Made by a program: the position numbers and the translations under genes. DNA of 64,000 nucleotides. It comes from Limnobacter thiooxidans (GTDB lineage Bacteria; Pseudomonadota; Gammaproteobacteria; Burkholderiales; Burkholderiaceae_B). The notes under the pieces are model-generated. The model had not been told where the DNA came from. It saw nothing but the letters and a program-made list of their open reading frames with translations, and made no database searches. Of the stretch, positions 53,597-62,796 are shown piece by piece. How positions within the stretch are numbered: position 1 is the first letter of the stretch; the number at the start of each line of letters is the position of its first letter. Where the stretch lies: positions 2,108,001 through 2,172,000 of the forward strand of contig NZ_AP028947.1 in assembly GCF_036323495.1 (NCBI RefSeq), in the 5' to 3' direction.

Positions 53597-54058
53597 ATGC
53601 CTTCATTGAACGAACAAGAACTCATCACCGCACTGGCCGCCTGGGTTGGAAAACTCAAAGACCCTTATTCAAAGGCTCGGTCTGCTCCAATTCCACCTGT
53701 GACGCTTCAATCCAGCTCACCCAACGCATGGCTTGAAATCAAGCAAGTTCACAAGAACCGACTGGAAGTGACCTGTATTCACCGGGTGATCGAGCAGGAT
53801 GACGACAACAATCTGGAAGAAATTCGAAGGGAGTGTGCGCAGTTCAATTCACTGATGGAACGCGTGAGGTTACCGGTTTACATCTGGGAAGATCGCGACA
53901 AATCAGAGTTTCAATTGCGCTGGCAAGAAACCATGCTCACGCAGGCCGACCTGAAATATGTTCAGCGTTTTTTCGAACAATCGCTGTACTTGGCCAATGC
54001 GCTGCAAAGCCGACTGGGTTGGGCACTGAGTGATCAGGCCCAACCCGTCAGCCACTGA
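53597..54058 (+). CDS. Hypothetical protein, 153 aa
   Basis: I do not recognise this family. The protein is soluble, with no signal peptide or membrane segment. A helical start (LNEQELITALAAWVGKL) precedes a beta-rich middle (NAWLEIKQVHKNRLEVTCIHRV) and a helical C-terminus (ADLKYVQRFFEQSLYLANALQ). The balance of charged and hydrophobic residues and the TTG/ATG-free lead suggest a real gene. It starts 78 bases past the glycine-zipper terminator, so has its own promoter, and converges on htpG with 14 bases between stops and no terminator visible. Confidence 0.75.
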   Translation: MPSLNEQELITALAAWVGKLKDPYSKARSAPIPPVTLQSSSPNAWLEIKQVHKNRLEVTCIHRVIEQDDDNNLEEIRRECAQFNSLMERVRLPVYIWEDRDKSEFQLRWQETMLTQADLKYVQRFFEQSLYLANALQSRLGWALSDQAQPVSH

Positions 54059-54072
54059 ACTGGGCTAGATCA

Positions 54073-55971
54073 TCAAGCCTTGACTGTCAGCAACAGCATG
54101 TTCAATCGACGCACGAAGCCGGCTGGATCATCCAGTTGGCCTCCTTCCGCCAGAACAGCCTGATCAAACAACACGTTCACCCACTCGTCGAAATGGCTGG
54201 TTTCGATTTTCAGGCGCTGAATGAAAGGGTGTTCCGGGTTCAGCTCCAGGATTGGCTTGCTTTCAGGTGCATTCTGCCCAGCCTGCTTCAACATGCGCTT
54301 CAGATGCTCGCTCATGCCCATTTCATCGGCCACGATACAAGCAGGACTGTCCGTCAGTCGCAGCGTGACACGGGCTTCTTTAATGCGATCCTTGAGCAGG
54401 TCTTCAACCTTTTTCAACACATCCTTGAACTCGTCTTCAACCTTCTTCTTGGTTTCCTTGTCGTTTTCATCTTCCAAGGCCCCCAAATCCAACCCGCCCT
54501 TCGCACAGCTTTGCAATTCCTTGCCTTCGAAGTCCTGTAGGTAGGACAACATCCACTCATCGACACGGTCGCTCAACAACAGCACTTCCACACCCTTCTT
54601 TTTGAACACTTCCAGGTGCGGGCTGTACTTGGCAGCAGCATAAGTGTCGGCCGTGACGTAGTAGATCTTTTCCTGCCCTTCTTTCATGCGCGCAACATAA
54701 TCGGCCAGCGACACGGTTTGAGCTTCGCCTTCGCTTTGAGTACTTGCAAAACGCAACAATTTGGCGATGCGTTCCTTGTTGGCCGGGTCATCACCCATAC
54801 CCTCTTTCAGAACCTGGCCAAACTCTGCCCAGAAGGAAGCATATTTTTCAGCCTCATTGGCAGCCATGTCTTCCAGCAAGCCCAATACCTTCTTCACTGA
54901 ACCTTCGCGAATCGCCTTGACATCGCGGCTTTCCTGCAAAATTTCACGCGACACGTTCAGGGGCAAATCGGCAGAATCAATGACGCCTTTAACAAAGCGC
55001 ATATAAGGGGGCATGAGCTGCTCAGCATCGTCCATGATGAAAACACGCTTCACGTACAGCTTGATGCCTTTCTGCTGGTTCCGATCCCAAAGGTCATACG
55101 GGGCCTTTGCGGGCACATACAGCAGAGAGGTGTATTCTGAACGACCGCCTTCCACACGGTTGTGGGTGTAGGCGAGCGGGTCGGCAAAATCAAAGCTGAT
55201 GGTTTTGTAAAATTCGTTGTATTGCTCGGGTGTGATATCGCTTTTCGCGCGGGCCCACAGCGCATTGGCCTTGTTCACATTTTCCCATTCACCTGTAGCC
55301 TTCATGCCACCGGCCTCTTCATCCCATTCTTCTTTCAACATCTGAATGGGCAGGGAAATGTGGTCGGAGTACTTGGTCAGGATGGATTTCAGCTTCCAGC
55401 CCGACAGCAATTCCTCTTCATCGGCTTTCAGGTGCAGAATAATCTGGGTGCCTCGGTCCGCTTTTTCCAGTGCTTCCACACTGAACTCGCCGTCGCCTTT
55501 CGATTCCCATTCCATACCTTGCGCTGCTGGCAAACCGGCCTTGCGTGAGCGCACAGTCACCTTGTCAGCCACAATAAAGGCGGAGTAGAAACCCACGCCG
55601 AACTGGCCGATCAGTGCCGCGTCCTTTTGCTGGTCGCCACTGAGCTTGCCGAAAAATTCTTTGGTACCCGATTTGGCAATGGTGCCCAGGTGCTCAATCG
55701 CGTCTTCGCGGCTCAATCCAATGCCGTTGTCTTCAATGGTTATGGTGCGGGCTTCCTTGTCGAAGCTCACACGGATTTTGAGTTCACTGTCGCTTTCAAA
55801 CAGGCCTGCGTTGTTGATGGCCTCAAAGCGCAGTTTGTCGCAAGCGTCTGATGCGTTGGACACAAGCTCGCGAAGAAAAATTTCCTTGTTGGAATACAGG
55901 GAATGAATCATCAAATGCAGAAGTTGCTTCACCTCTGTTTGAAAACCCATCGTTTCCTTCATTGCACCCAT
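54073..55971 (-). CDS. htpG: Chaperone HtpG (Hsp90)
   Basis: A 632-aa Hsp90 chaperone. The N-terminal GHKL ATPase has [39 protein letters not shown] (short blocks) and [15 protein letters not shown]. The middle domain has the catalytic-Arg region [14 protein letters not shown], and the C-terminal dimerisation domain completes it. Length is typical. I use ATG 55971 after AAGGGAG; ATG 55962 ([11 protein letters not shown]) is close, and the longest frame adds 30 non-conserved residues reaching through the promoter. A sigma-32-like promoter lies just upstream. Confidence 0.96.
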   Translation of the reverse strand: MGAMKETMGFQTEVKQLLHLMIHSLYSNKEIFLRELVSNASDACDKLRFEAINNAGLFESDSELKIRVSFDKEARTITIEDNGIGLSREDAIEHLGTIAKSGTKEFFGKLSGDQQKDAALIGQFGVGFYSAFIVADKVTVRSRKAGLPAAQGMEWESKGDGEFSVEALEKADRGTQIILHLKADEEELLSGWKLKSILTKYSDHISLPIQMLKEEWDEEAGGMKATGEWENVNKANALWARAKSDITPEQYNEFYKTISFDFADPLAYTHNRVEGGRSEYTSLLYVPAKAPYDLWDRNQQKGIKLYVKRVFIMDDAEQLMPPYMRFVKGVIDSADLPLNVSREILQESRDVKAIREGSVKKVLGLLEDMAANEAEKYASFWAEFGQVLKEGMGDDPANKERIAKLLRFASTQSEGEAQTVSLADYVARMKEGQEKIYYVTADTYAAAKYSPHLEVFKKKGVEVLLLSDRVDEWMLSYLQDFEGKELQSCAKGGLDLGALEDENDKETKKKVEDEFKDVLKKVEDLLKDRIKEARVTLRLTDSPACIVADEMGMSEHLKRMLKQAGQNAPESKPILELNPEHPFIQRLKIETSHFDEWVNVLFDQAVLAEGGQLDDPAGFVRRLNMLLLTVKA

Positions 55972-56007
55972 GTTTAGCTCCCTTTGATGTTTGAACTGAT
56001 GGCGGGA

Positions 56008-56035
56008 ATATTGGGACAAGTCTGGATATTTCAAG
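56008..56035 (-). promoter_or_regulatory. Sigma-32-like promoter of htpG
   Basis: On the minus strand CTTGAAA (56035-56029), a 13-base spacer and CCCAATAT (56015-56008) resemble the sigma-32 consensus, about 37-65 bases upstream of the htpG start. The -10 lacks one C. The family's heat regulation supports it. Confidence 0.7.
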
Positions 56036-56129
56036 ACCTCACCCGCTTGCCCTACCCCCAAGCGGGATTGTTGCTGGCAGTAAGCCTGAATACTGTGGAA
56101 ATTCCTGGAAACCCGACGTTTGTCCCGAC

Positions 56130-57263
56130 ATGGAAGCCCACATGGTCATGCACCGACTGCTTGCCCAACAAATACGGCAGGATGAGCCCTTGCCCTGGAA
56201 CATCTATGACATTTCGTCGAACTTGCTGTTGCGCAAAGGGTTTATCCTGGACAAGCACATTCACCTGCCCGATTTGATTGAACGCGGCATGTACGTGGAG
56301 CTGAGCAGCATCAAGGTCAGCCTGGACAACGAGGGACGCAACAAACACCAGTTTGATCCGTGGCGCCTTTGGGAAGATATTCAGGTCAGGTTGGGCCAAG
56401 TGCTGAAAAAGCCTGCCACCGATGGAAAATTCTCAGAACAGGTTCAGGAACTGGCCGACCTTGTGCGTTTGCTGAGTGAGCGCAGCGCCGATGTGGCCTT
56501 GGCTGCAATCATGTTGATGGAGCAAGGTCGCTACCCTGTCACTCACAGTCTGCATTGCGCGGTGGTTGCAGAACTGGTGGCCAAACGCCTGGAATGGAGT
56601 ACCCAGGAACGCCAAAGCCTGTGTTGTGCTGCATTGACCATGAACATCGCCATGCTTGATCTTCAACACACATTGTGTAACCAGGCCACACCATTGACAC
56701 CGGAACAACAACAGGCCGTCAAGAGTCATCCCGAGCAGGGCTTTCGGATATTGCACACACTGGGCGTACGCGATTCCGCATGGCTTCAAACAGTGATGGA
56801 GCATCACGAGCAACTCGATGGCAAGGGTTACCCGAGGGGTTTGGATACGCCCTCACCGAGCGCCTTGCTGTTAAGAACAGTGGATATATTCTGCGCAAAA
56901 GTGAGTCCCCGGGCTCACCGAAAACCCATGCTGGCCAGCGAAGCATCTCGACTCATGTTCACTGTTGAAGGTCGCCATGAAAATAACCCGTTCCCGGCCT
57001 GTCTGATCAAGCAGGTAGGAATTTATCCGCCTGGCAGCTTCGTCAAACTGGGAAATGGTGAAACCGGCGTGGTGTTCAAACGCGGCGAAAATGCCAATAC
57101 GCCTATTGTTTATAGCCTGATCAATGAAACTGGGCACGGCATTGCAACACCGATCAAACGGGACACAAGCCAGTCCCCCTTTCAGGTACTTGCAGTGATT
57201 CCCCGGTGCAACATGATGCTTAAATTCGACCCCAGGGTCATCTGGAAAACTGCTTCCCAATGA
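56130..57263 (+). CDS. Modified HD-GYP protein lacking the HD metal doublet
   Basis: A 377-aa protein. The first about 110 residues are an N-terminal accessory domain. The HD-GYP-like domain (about 115-290) keeps [36 protein letters not shown] and [16 protein letters not shown]. The key HD pair expected in AALLHDIG is replaced by [10 protein letters not shown], so metal-dependent c-di-GMP hydrolysis is doubtful. The C-terminal 85 residues ([21 protein letters not shown] region) are the usual beta extension of this class. It may bind c-di-GMP or a partner without hydrolysing it. It is divergent from htpG. Confidence 0.85.
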   Translation: MEAHMVMHRLLAQQIRQDEPLPWNIYDISSNLLLRKGFILDKHIHLPDLIERGMYVELSSIKVSLDNEGRNKHQFDPWRLWEDIQVRLGQVLKKPATDGKFSEQVQELADLVRLLSERSADVALAAIMLMEQGRYPVTHSLHCAVVAELVAKRLEWSTQERQSLCCAALTMNIAMLDLQHTLCNQATPLTPEQQQAVKSHPEQGFRILHTLGVRDSAWLQTVMEHHEQLDGKGYPRGLDTPSPSALLLRTVDIFCAKVSPRAHRKPMLASEASRLMFTVEGRHENNPFPACLIKQVGIYPPGSFVKLGNGETGVVFKRGENANTPIVYSLINETGHGIATPIKRDTSQSPFQVLAVIPRCNMMLKFDPRVIWKTASQ

Positions 57264-57298
57264 AGGGTCGCAACATGCAGACAAACGCGCAAACCGAA

Positions 57299-59602
57299 TT
57301 ACATCAACCTCGCTTGGGCATGAACACCTTCGGCTCCCGTTGCCGAATGACTGTTCAGTGCAAAGTGCAATCCCCTGTATTGCGATTGATCGTGGCGCTC
57401 AAAAACACGAAATGAAGTGGGCTCATAAGACAGAGGGTGATCCAGAATGGCTTCGACATTCGCTTTCAAAGAGGCAGCAAGCATCGGGGATGCCTTGATT
57501 GACCTGCGATCCAGCAATTGGATCAAGGCATTCATCTGATCGATTTTTCTGGCCACTTCAGGCTTCACTTCCGCCCGGATTGCATAGGTTCGCGTTGAAC
57601 TTCTTTCCGCTTCAACCTTGCCGAGGAAATCCATAATCTGTCGTTTCGCAGTTTTGATGTCTGTCTTTTTTTGTGCAGCCCGCGTTTCGACCCAATTGTT
57701 CAGATTGTTCAATACGCTTTGCCTGAAGTCTTTGAAACTTTGAAACTGCACTTCCAAAAATGACATGCCATGCAGGGAACCATCGTTATAAACCACCTCC
57801 CGGCGCGCTTCTCGCGAACCAGAGAGCCAATCCACGCTATGCCCCCATCCAAGCAAAGATGGCGCATTGTAACGGGCATCGTCAGTGCTGAAAGAAGAGC
57901 GAACGCCCAACTCTACTCCGCTGAATGCCTTCAACTGTCGACCAAGAATGCGCTTTGTCACGTGGATCGCGCCTTTGCTGTCTTCATACAGGCGCTTCAT
58001 TCTGGAAGTAAACTCCAGCTTGGTGTCAGCAGTCGCAGAAAACCTGACCTCGCCCGCATTCAAGGCCAGTGATGCCTCGACACCTGCAGACATGCCACGC
58101 TTTTTCTGGGTGTACTTGCCAATTTCACTGACTGACATTTCGGAGTATTTTCCCATCAGCTTTTTCAGTAACTCACCGGACGTTGTACTGGTTTGAAACT
58201 CGGGCTGGGCAGACCACTCCAGTAAATCAGAAATCATGGATTTGAATCGGGTACGCAATTGCTCCTCGTGGCCCCTCACGCGGGGCATTCGCAACACAAT
58301 TCCCTTTGAATGCTGCTGCTCGCGAATCAAGGGGTTGAACTCTCCACCCACGGTGGCTTGAGCCAAACCAAATTCAGGCCCCAAGGCAGCCCCAAGCCCC
58401 GCTTGAACCGACCTGCCTTTGCTGGAATAAATCATCAACTCCATGTTGTACGGCGGCATGGCAATTTCAATGCCCGCAGTGCGCAAGCGCAAGGCCAGAA
58501 GTCCGAATTTCAGATGGAACACGAAAAAGGAAACCAGGCTGGTCAACACCACGCCGACACCTTTGGTATTGATGCCCACGCGCCCGCCATCAAATAACTT
58601 CAGACGGGATGCACCTTCCATGCGATCAATCAAATGATGAAAAATTGAGCAGATCTGTTTGGGTTGTGCATTTTTGCCGACCAGCCGCGGCTGATTTCCA
58701 TCCGTCTGATCTGCACCCATCAACCCGAAGCGCAATGCCCTGAATGGCGATTTTTTCAACATGGGTAAAACCCGGGACATGACACCGGGCTTGGCACAAC
58801 GGCGGGCCCACACCCCCACTTTCAGCAAACGGTTATTGATCGATGCAAATTCGGCCGGACGCACCAAAGGATCCAGATGGTTTCTGAGTGCGTTAACCGA
58901 CCATGCAAGCCGCTCATGAGTCTGATGATTTCCTCTCAGGCCTGCCAGCGAAGCAACGCCGGCCAGTTCGGCAATCGTTTTTTCAGAGTCTGGCTTTGTT
59001 GGAACAGGAACATTAATGACATCGGGAAACCAGCCTTTCTCCTTTTCAATTTGAAGGCAGGATCGGGCCAAATTCACCAAATAATCGATTTGCCCGGAAT
59101 CTTTGGGCAAGCAGGCACCCTGTTTGATCAACCAGCTTTTGCCGCCTGACAAACCGAGTGCCGTCATCACTATTTTCCAGTGACGGTACGCTTTTGCATC
59201 AAACTTTCCGGATCGTTCAGCCGCTGTGTCTATGTAATTGATCGGGTCGAACTGCATGGCCTGACCCAGCAGCGTTCTCTGTCGTGCCGTAGTCAATTGT
59301 TGTCGGGCTGAGTCTGAAACCTCGCCTTCAATGAGCAGTTGCTGCATTGTTCTATCAATGAATTCCTCATCGAATTCGTGATTGATCACCTTCAGTTCAT
59401 AGTGTTGGGTTTTTGATGCCGCAGAAGTATTTCCGCACAATACCTTCGGACTTGAAGTCTTGAGCAGCTTTCCGGCAATTGAGTGCACGGTTCGGGAGAA
59501 AGGACCACTGCGTCGACTTCGATACAATCCCACTTCGATTGAGCCCAATCTACGGGCGTCCAGTGGATTGACAGCAGCGGCCATGTGATTGATTACTGAC
59601 AT
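57299..59602 (-). CDS. Large orphan protein, 767 aa, unknown
   Basis: I do not recognise the family. The N-terminus (first about 65 residues) is Ser/Arg/Ala-rich and disordered-looking, with no Sec signal. Residues about 75-290 look helical. A hydrophobic stretch occurs near 365-395 (VVLTSLVSFFVFHLKFGLLALRL region). Glycine-rich alternating segments follow (GLGAALGPEFGLAQATVGG, and VEASLALNAGEVRFSATAD), suggesting beta structure. The last 120 residues are helical again. The overall look is like a secreted effector or toxin more than a housekeeping enzyme, but there is no direct evidence. It lies downstream of parC and converges on the HD-GYP gene. Confidence 0.75.
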   Translation of the reverse strand: MSVINHMAAAVNPLDARRLGSIEVGLYRSRRSGPFSRTVHSIAGKLLKTSSPKVLCGNTSAASKTQHYELKVINHEFDEEFIDRTMQQLLIEGEVSDSARQQLTTARQRTLLGQAMQFDPINYIDTAAERSGKFDAKAYRHWKIVMTALGLSGGKSWLIKQGACLPKDSGQIDYLVNLARSCLQIEKEKGWFPDVINVPVPTKPDSEKTIAELAGVASLAGLRGNHQTHERLAWSVNALRNHLDPLVRPAEFASINNRLLKVGVWARRCAKPGVMSRVLPMLKKSPFRALRFGLMGADQTDGNQPRLVGKNAQPKQICSIFHHLIDRMEGASRLKLFDGGRVGINTKGVGVVLTSLVSFFVFHLKFGLLALRLRTAGIEIAMPPYNMELMIYSSKGRSVQAGLGAALGPEFGLAQATVGGEFNPLIREQQHSKGIVLRMPRVRGHEEQLRTRFKSMISDLLEWSAQPEFQTSTTSGELLKKLMGKYSEMSVSEIGKYTQKKRGMSAGVEASLALNAGEVRFSATADTKLEFTSRMKRLYEDSKGAIHVTKRILGRQLKAFSGVELGVRSSFSTDDARYNAPSLLGWGHSVDWLSGSREARREVVYNDGSLHGMSFLEVQFQSFKDFRQSVLNNLNNWVETRAAQKKTDIKTAKRQIMDFLGKVEAERSSTRTYAIRAEVKPEVARKIDQMNALIQLLDRRSIKASPMLAASLKANVEAILDHPLSYEPTSFRVFERHDQSQYRGLHFALNSHSATGAEGVHAQARLM

Positions 59603-59606
59603 GGCA

Positions 59607-59649
59607 GGGTGGCTTTTTTTATTGGAGTTACTAGTATAAAAATGCCACC
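59607..59649 (-). promoter_or_regulatory. Inverted repeat just upstream of the 767-aa gene
   Basis: GGGTGGC plus a T-run (59607-59622) and an A-run plus GCCACCC (59635-59649) form a long A/T-capped stem around TTGGAGTTACTAGT. It ends five bases before the start codon, so the folded RNA would cover the ribosome binding region. It might alternatively be a parC terminator or operator. Confidence 0.5.
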
Positions 59650-59710
59650 CACAATTGAGAACGACTTAAAAAGTCTATCGTTATCAGATCGTTGTAGGAA
59701 CTTTCTCGAA

Positions 59711-62029
59711 TCAGGTTTTCTTAATCGCCGAAGGCTTGAACTTGATATCCAGCTCCTTGCCTTTGCGGCCACGTTTGCCAAGTCGTTCGAGCAAAGCCGC
59801 CGGTTTCAGGATTTCATCCCTTTCTTTGCCACCACGACCAAGGCCGGAAACCACGAGACTGTCAGCCGGGCCAAAGGCGATTGCTGCGATTAGGGAATCT
59901 TTCTCTTCCAGCGGCAACAACTGAACACCACGCCCGCCGCCGCCCAGCTGCTTGATCTCTTCCAGCATGAACACATGGAAACGACCACTTTCGGCAAGCA
60001 CAGCCACCCGGTCATCCGAAGGTTGCAACAGCACCGGTGGCAGCAACACTTCGCCCGGGTTCAGGCTGATGAATTGCTTACCCGCTTTCATGCGGCTTTC
60101 CATATTGCCAGCATTGGCCAAAAAGCCATAGGCTGCGCTGCAGGCCAGCAACACGGGTTGGGTGGCAGGTGCGGCCAAAGCGTGGCTTAGCGAGCCTCCG
60201 TTGAGCTCCACGAGGCTTTGTGCCGGTATGCCATCGCCTCGCCCACCGGGCCAGGCGCTGACGGGCACGCTGAACACCTTGCCCAGCGCATTGCCGGCGC
60301 CAAACAGGTAAGTGTTGTCGGTGGTTTGGCATTCAAAGGCGGAATACAGGCCGTCGCCCACCTTGAAGCTGAATTGCGCTGCGTCGTGACCATGGCCCTG
60401 ACGGTTTCGAATCCAGAATTTCTGGGAAACAATCACGGTGGTGGGCTCATCCACCACTTTCACTTCCATGCTGGCCTTGACCGCTTCCTCAATCAGGGTG
60501 CGGCGGTCATCGCCATAAGTGTCGGTGTCTTTGCGAATTTCGCCGATGATTCGGGTTTTCAGCTTGCCTTCATCGGCCAGCAAGGCCTCCAGATCGGCCT
60601 TTTCCTCAGCAAGCTTGGCCAGTTCCTGTTCAATCTTGATTTTTTCAAGACGGGCCAACTGACGCAATCGAATTTCCAGAATGTCTTCGGCCTGGCGGTC
60701 GCTTAAACGGAAGGCTTCAATCAGGGCAGGCTTGGGCTCATCGCTTTCACGAATCACCTTGATCACTTCATCAATGTTCAACCAGGCAATCAGACGACCT
60801 TCCAGCACGTGAATGCGGTCGTTGACCTGCGCCAGGCGGTGCTGGCTGCGGCGGGTTACACACACCTTGCGGAATTCGATCCAGTCCAGCAGCATCGGGA
60901 TCAAACCGCGCTGGCCGGGGCGGCCTGCGTTGTCGATGCTCACCAGGTTGATGGACGTGTTTGTTTCCAGGCTGGTGTGGCTTAACAAAAGGTTGGAAAA
61001 CTCTTCGACAGACACATTGCGGCTTTTCGGCTCGAATACCAAACGCACCGCATTTTCCTTGCCTGATTCATCCCGCACAGCATCCAGCATGGCCAAGACC
61101 TGCGCCTTCAGGTTCTGCTGCTCGGTGGACAGACCCTTCTTGCCGGCCTTCACCTTTGGGTTGGTCAGCTCTTCGATTTCTTCCAGCACCTTGGCCGTGC
61201 TGGTGTTGGGTGGCAACTCCTTCACCACCAATTGCCACTGGCCACGCGCCATTTCTTCAATGGTCCAGCGGGCGCGCACCTTGATGGAGCCCCGCCCACC
61301 GGCGTAGATTTCCTTCATTGCACTGGCCGGCGAAATAATCTGTGCGCCACCGGGAAAATCAGGGGCAGGCAAATACCCCATGACAGTGTCCAGATCCGCA
61401 TTCGGGTGCTTGATCAAGTGGATGGTCGCAGCAGCCACTTCGCGAATGTTGTGCGGCGGAATGTCGGTGGCCATGCCCACTGCAATGCCGGAAGCGCCAT
61501 TGAGCAGCACAAAAGGCAAGCGTGCGGGCAGCAGTTTGGGTTCCTGAAAGCTGCCATCGTAGTTGGGCACAAAATCCACTGTGCCCATGTCCACTTCGTC
61601 CAGCAGCAGCTTGGCAATCGGTGTCAGGCGGGCTTCGGTGTATCGCATTGCGGCAGCGCCATCGCCATCGCGGCTACCGAAGTTGCCTTGGCCATCAATC
61701 AAGGGGTAACGCAAGGTGAAATTCTGCGCCATGCGCACCAGTGCATCGTAGGCAGCCTGGTCGCCATGCGGGTGGTATTTACCCAGCACATCACCCACCA
61801 CGCGGGCCGACTTCACGGGCTTGGCATTGTTGCCCAGGCCCATTTCATTCATGGCATACAAAATCCGGCGTTGAACCGGCTTTTGCCCATCGGCACACTC
61901 GGGAAGCGCCCTGCCTTTCACAACCGAAATGGCGTAATCCAGGTAGGCTCGTTCAGCGTAAAGGCCAAGCGTGATCGTTTCAGAATCGTCGCCAGAGGGT
62001 GGCGTGGCGTCCAGGGTAAGTTGTTCCAT
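59711..62029 (-). CDS. parC: DNA topoisomerase IV subunit A
   Basis: A 772-aa type IIA topoisomerase subunit that, with ParE, decatenates daughter chromosomes. The catalytic Tyr is Y130 in AMRYTEARL. The quinolone-determining segment reads [15 protein letters not shown], with Gln91 and Asp95 at the positions of E. coli Ser80 and Glu84. The C-terminal beta-pinwheel (from about 500) is shorter than in GyrA, with no GyrA box, which favours ParC. It is third in the leftward run rnr-rlmB-parC; parE is not in the window. Confidence 0.93.
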   Translation of the reverse strand: MEQLTLDATPPSGDDSETITLGLYAERAYLDYAISVVKGRALPECADGQKPVQRRILYAMNEMGLGNNAKPVKSARVVGDVLGKYHPHGDQAAYDALVRMAQNFTLRYPLIDGQGNFGSRDGDGAAAMRYTEARLTPIAKLLLDEVDMGTVDFVPNYDGSFQEPKLLPARLPFVLLNGASGIAVGMATDIPPHNIREVAAATIHLIKHPNADLDTVMGYLPAPDFPGGAQIISPASAMKEIYAGGRGSIKVRARWTIEEMARGQWQLVVKELPPNTSTAKVLEEIEELTNPKVKAGKKGLSTEQQNLKAQVLAMLDAVRDESGKENAVRLVFEPKSRNVSVEEFSNLLLSHTSLETNTSINLVSIDNAGRPGQRGLIPMLLDWIEFRKVCVTRRSQHRLAQVNDRIHVLEGRLIAWLNIDEVIKVIRESDEPKPALIEAFRLSDRQAEDILEIRLRQLARLEKIKIEQELAKLAEEKADLEALLADEGKLKTRIIGEIRKDTDTYGDDRRTLIEEAVKASMEVKVVDEPTTVIVSQKFWIRNRQGHGHDAAQFSFKVGDGLYSAFECQTTDNTYLFGAGNALGKVFSVPVSAWPGGRGDGIPAQSLVELNGGSLSHALAAPATQPVLLACSAAYGFLANAGNMESRMKAGKQFISLNPGEVLLPPVLLQPSDDRVAVLAESGRFHVFMLEEIKQLGGGGRGVQLLPLEEKDSLIAAIAFGPADSLVVSGLGRGGKERDEILKPAALLERLGKRGRKGKELDIKFKPSAIKKT

Positions 62030-62047
62030 GCGTTACTTCGATATTTC

Positions 62048-62782
62048 TTATTTGGAGAATTGACGTTGACGTAGGGATTCAAACAGGCACACCGAACTGG
62101 CCACCGACACGTTCAGGCTTTCAACGCTGCCGATCATCGGAATTTGAACCAGTTGGTCGCATTTCTCACGCGTCAGGCGACGCATGCCATCGCCTTCGGC
62201 ACCCAGTACCCAGGCAATGGGACCTTTCAGATCCGCATCGTACAGCGTGTCTGTGGCTTCACCCGCAGTACCAATACACCACACGCCTGCATCCTGAATT
62301 TCTTCCAGCGTACGGGCCAGGTTGGTGACGGTGATCACCGGCACGGTTTCAGCCGCACCACAAGCCACCTTCGAGACCACAGGTGTAATACCCACGGACT
62401 TGTCCTTGGGCAGTACCACTGCATGCACCCCCGCCGCATCGGCGCTGCGCAGGCAAGCGCCCAGGTTGTGGGGGTCAGTAACACCATCAAGCACCAGCAG
62501 CAAGGTGTTCTTGCCATGGGTTTCAATGATTTCAAACAGGTCATTGGATTTCGCCAATTCCTTGGCAAAAGCCACCACACCCTGATGCTGCTTGTGACCG
62601 GCCGCCTTTTCAAGGCGGTCCGAGTCGGCCGTGCTGACCTTGATGCCTGAAGCTTTCACCTTGTCGATGAACTGCTGCATCCGTTTGTCTTTTCGGTGTT
62701 GGTCAACCAACACCTCTTCCACGCTGGCCGGGGCCTGTTTGACCCGGGCCGACACGGCATGAAAACCATACAAAATGGCCAA
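62048..62782 (-). CDS. rlmB: 23S rRNA (guanosine2251-2'-O)-methyltransferase RlmB
   Basis: A 244-aa SpoU-family (SPOUT) methyltransferase modifying G2251 in the ribosomal P-loop. An N-terminal L30e-like substrate domain (YGFHAVSARV) precedes the trefoil-knot domain with NLGACLRSADAAGVHAVV, AWVLGAEGDGMRRL and IPMIGSVESLNVSVASSVCLFE (short blocks). The start is TTG 62782 with GGAG nine bases before. It lies 14 bases after rnr and 18 bases before parC, all leftward; the rnr-rlmB linkage is widespread in proteobacteria. Confidence 0.95.
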   Translation of the reverse strand: MAILYGFHAVSARVKQAPASVEEVLVDQHRKDKRMQQFIDKVKASGIKVSTADSDRLEKAAGHKQHQGVVAFAKELAKSNDLFEIIETHGKNTLLLVLDGVTDPHNLGACLRSADAAGVHAVVLPKDKSVGITPVVSKVACGAAETVPVITVTNLARTLEEIQDAGVWCIGTAGEATDTLYDADLKGPIAWVLGAEGDGMRRLTREKCDQLVQIPMIGSVESLNVSVASSVCLFESLRQRQFSK

Positions 62783-62796
62783 TTGGTACGCTCCGC

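Noticed and set aside
55972-56061. 30-residue N-terminal extension of HtpG
   Set aside because: The extension crosses the sigma-32-like promoter and does not look like the conserved HtpG N-terminus.
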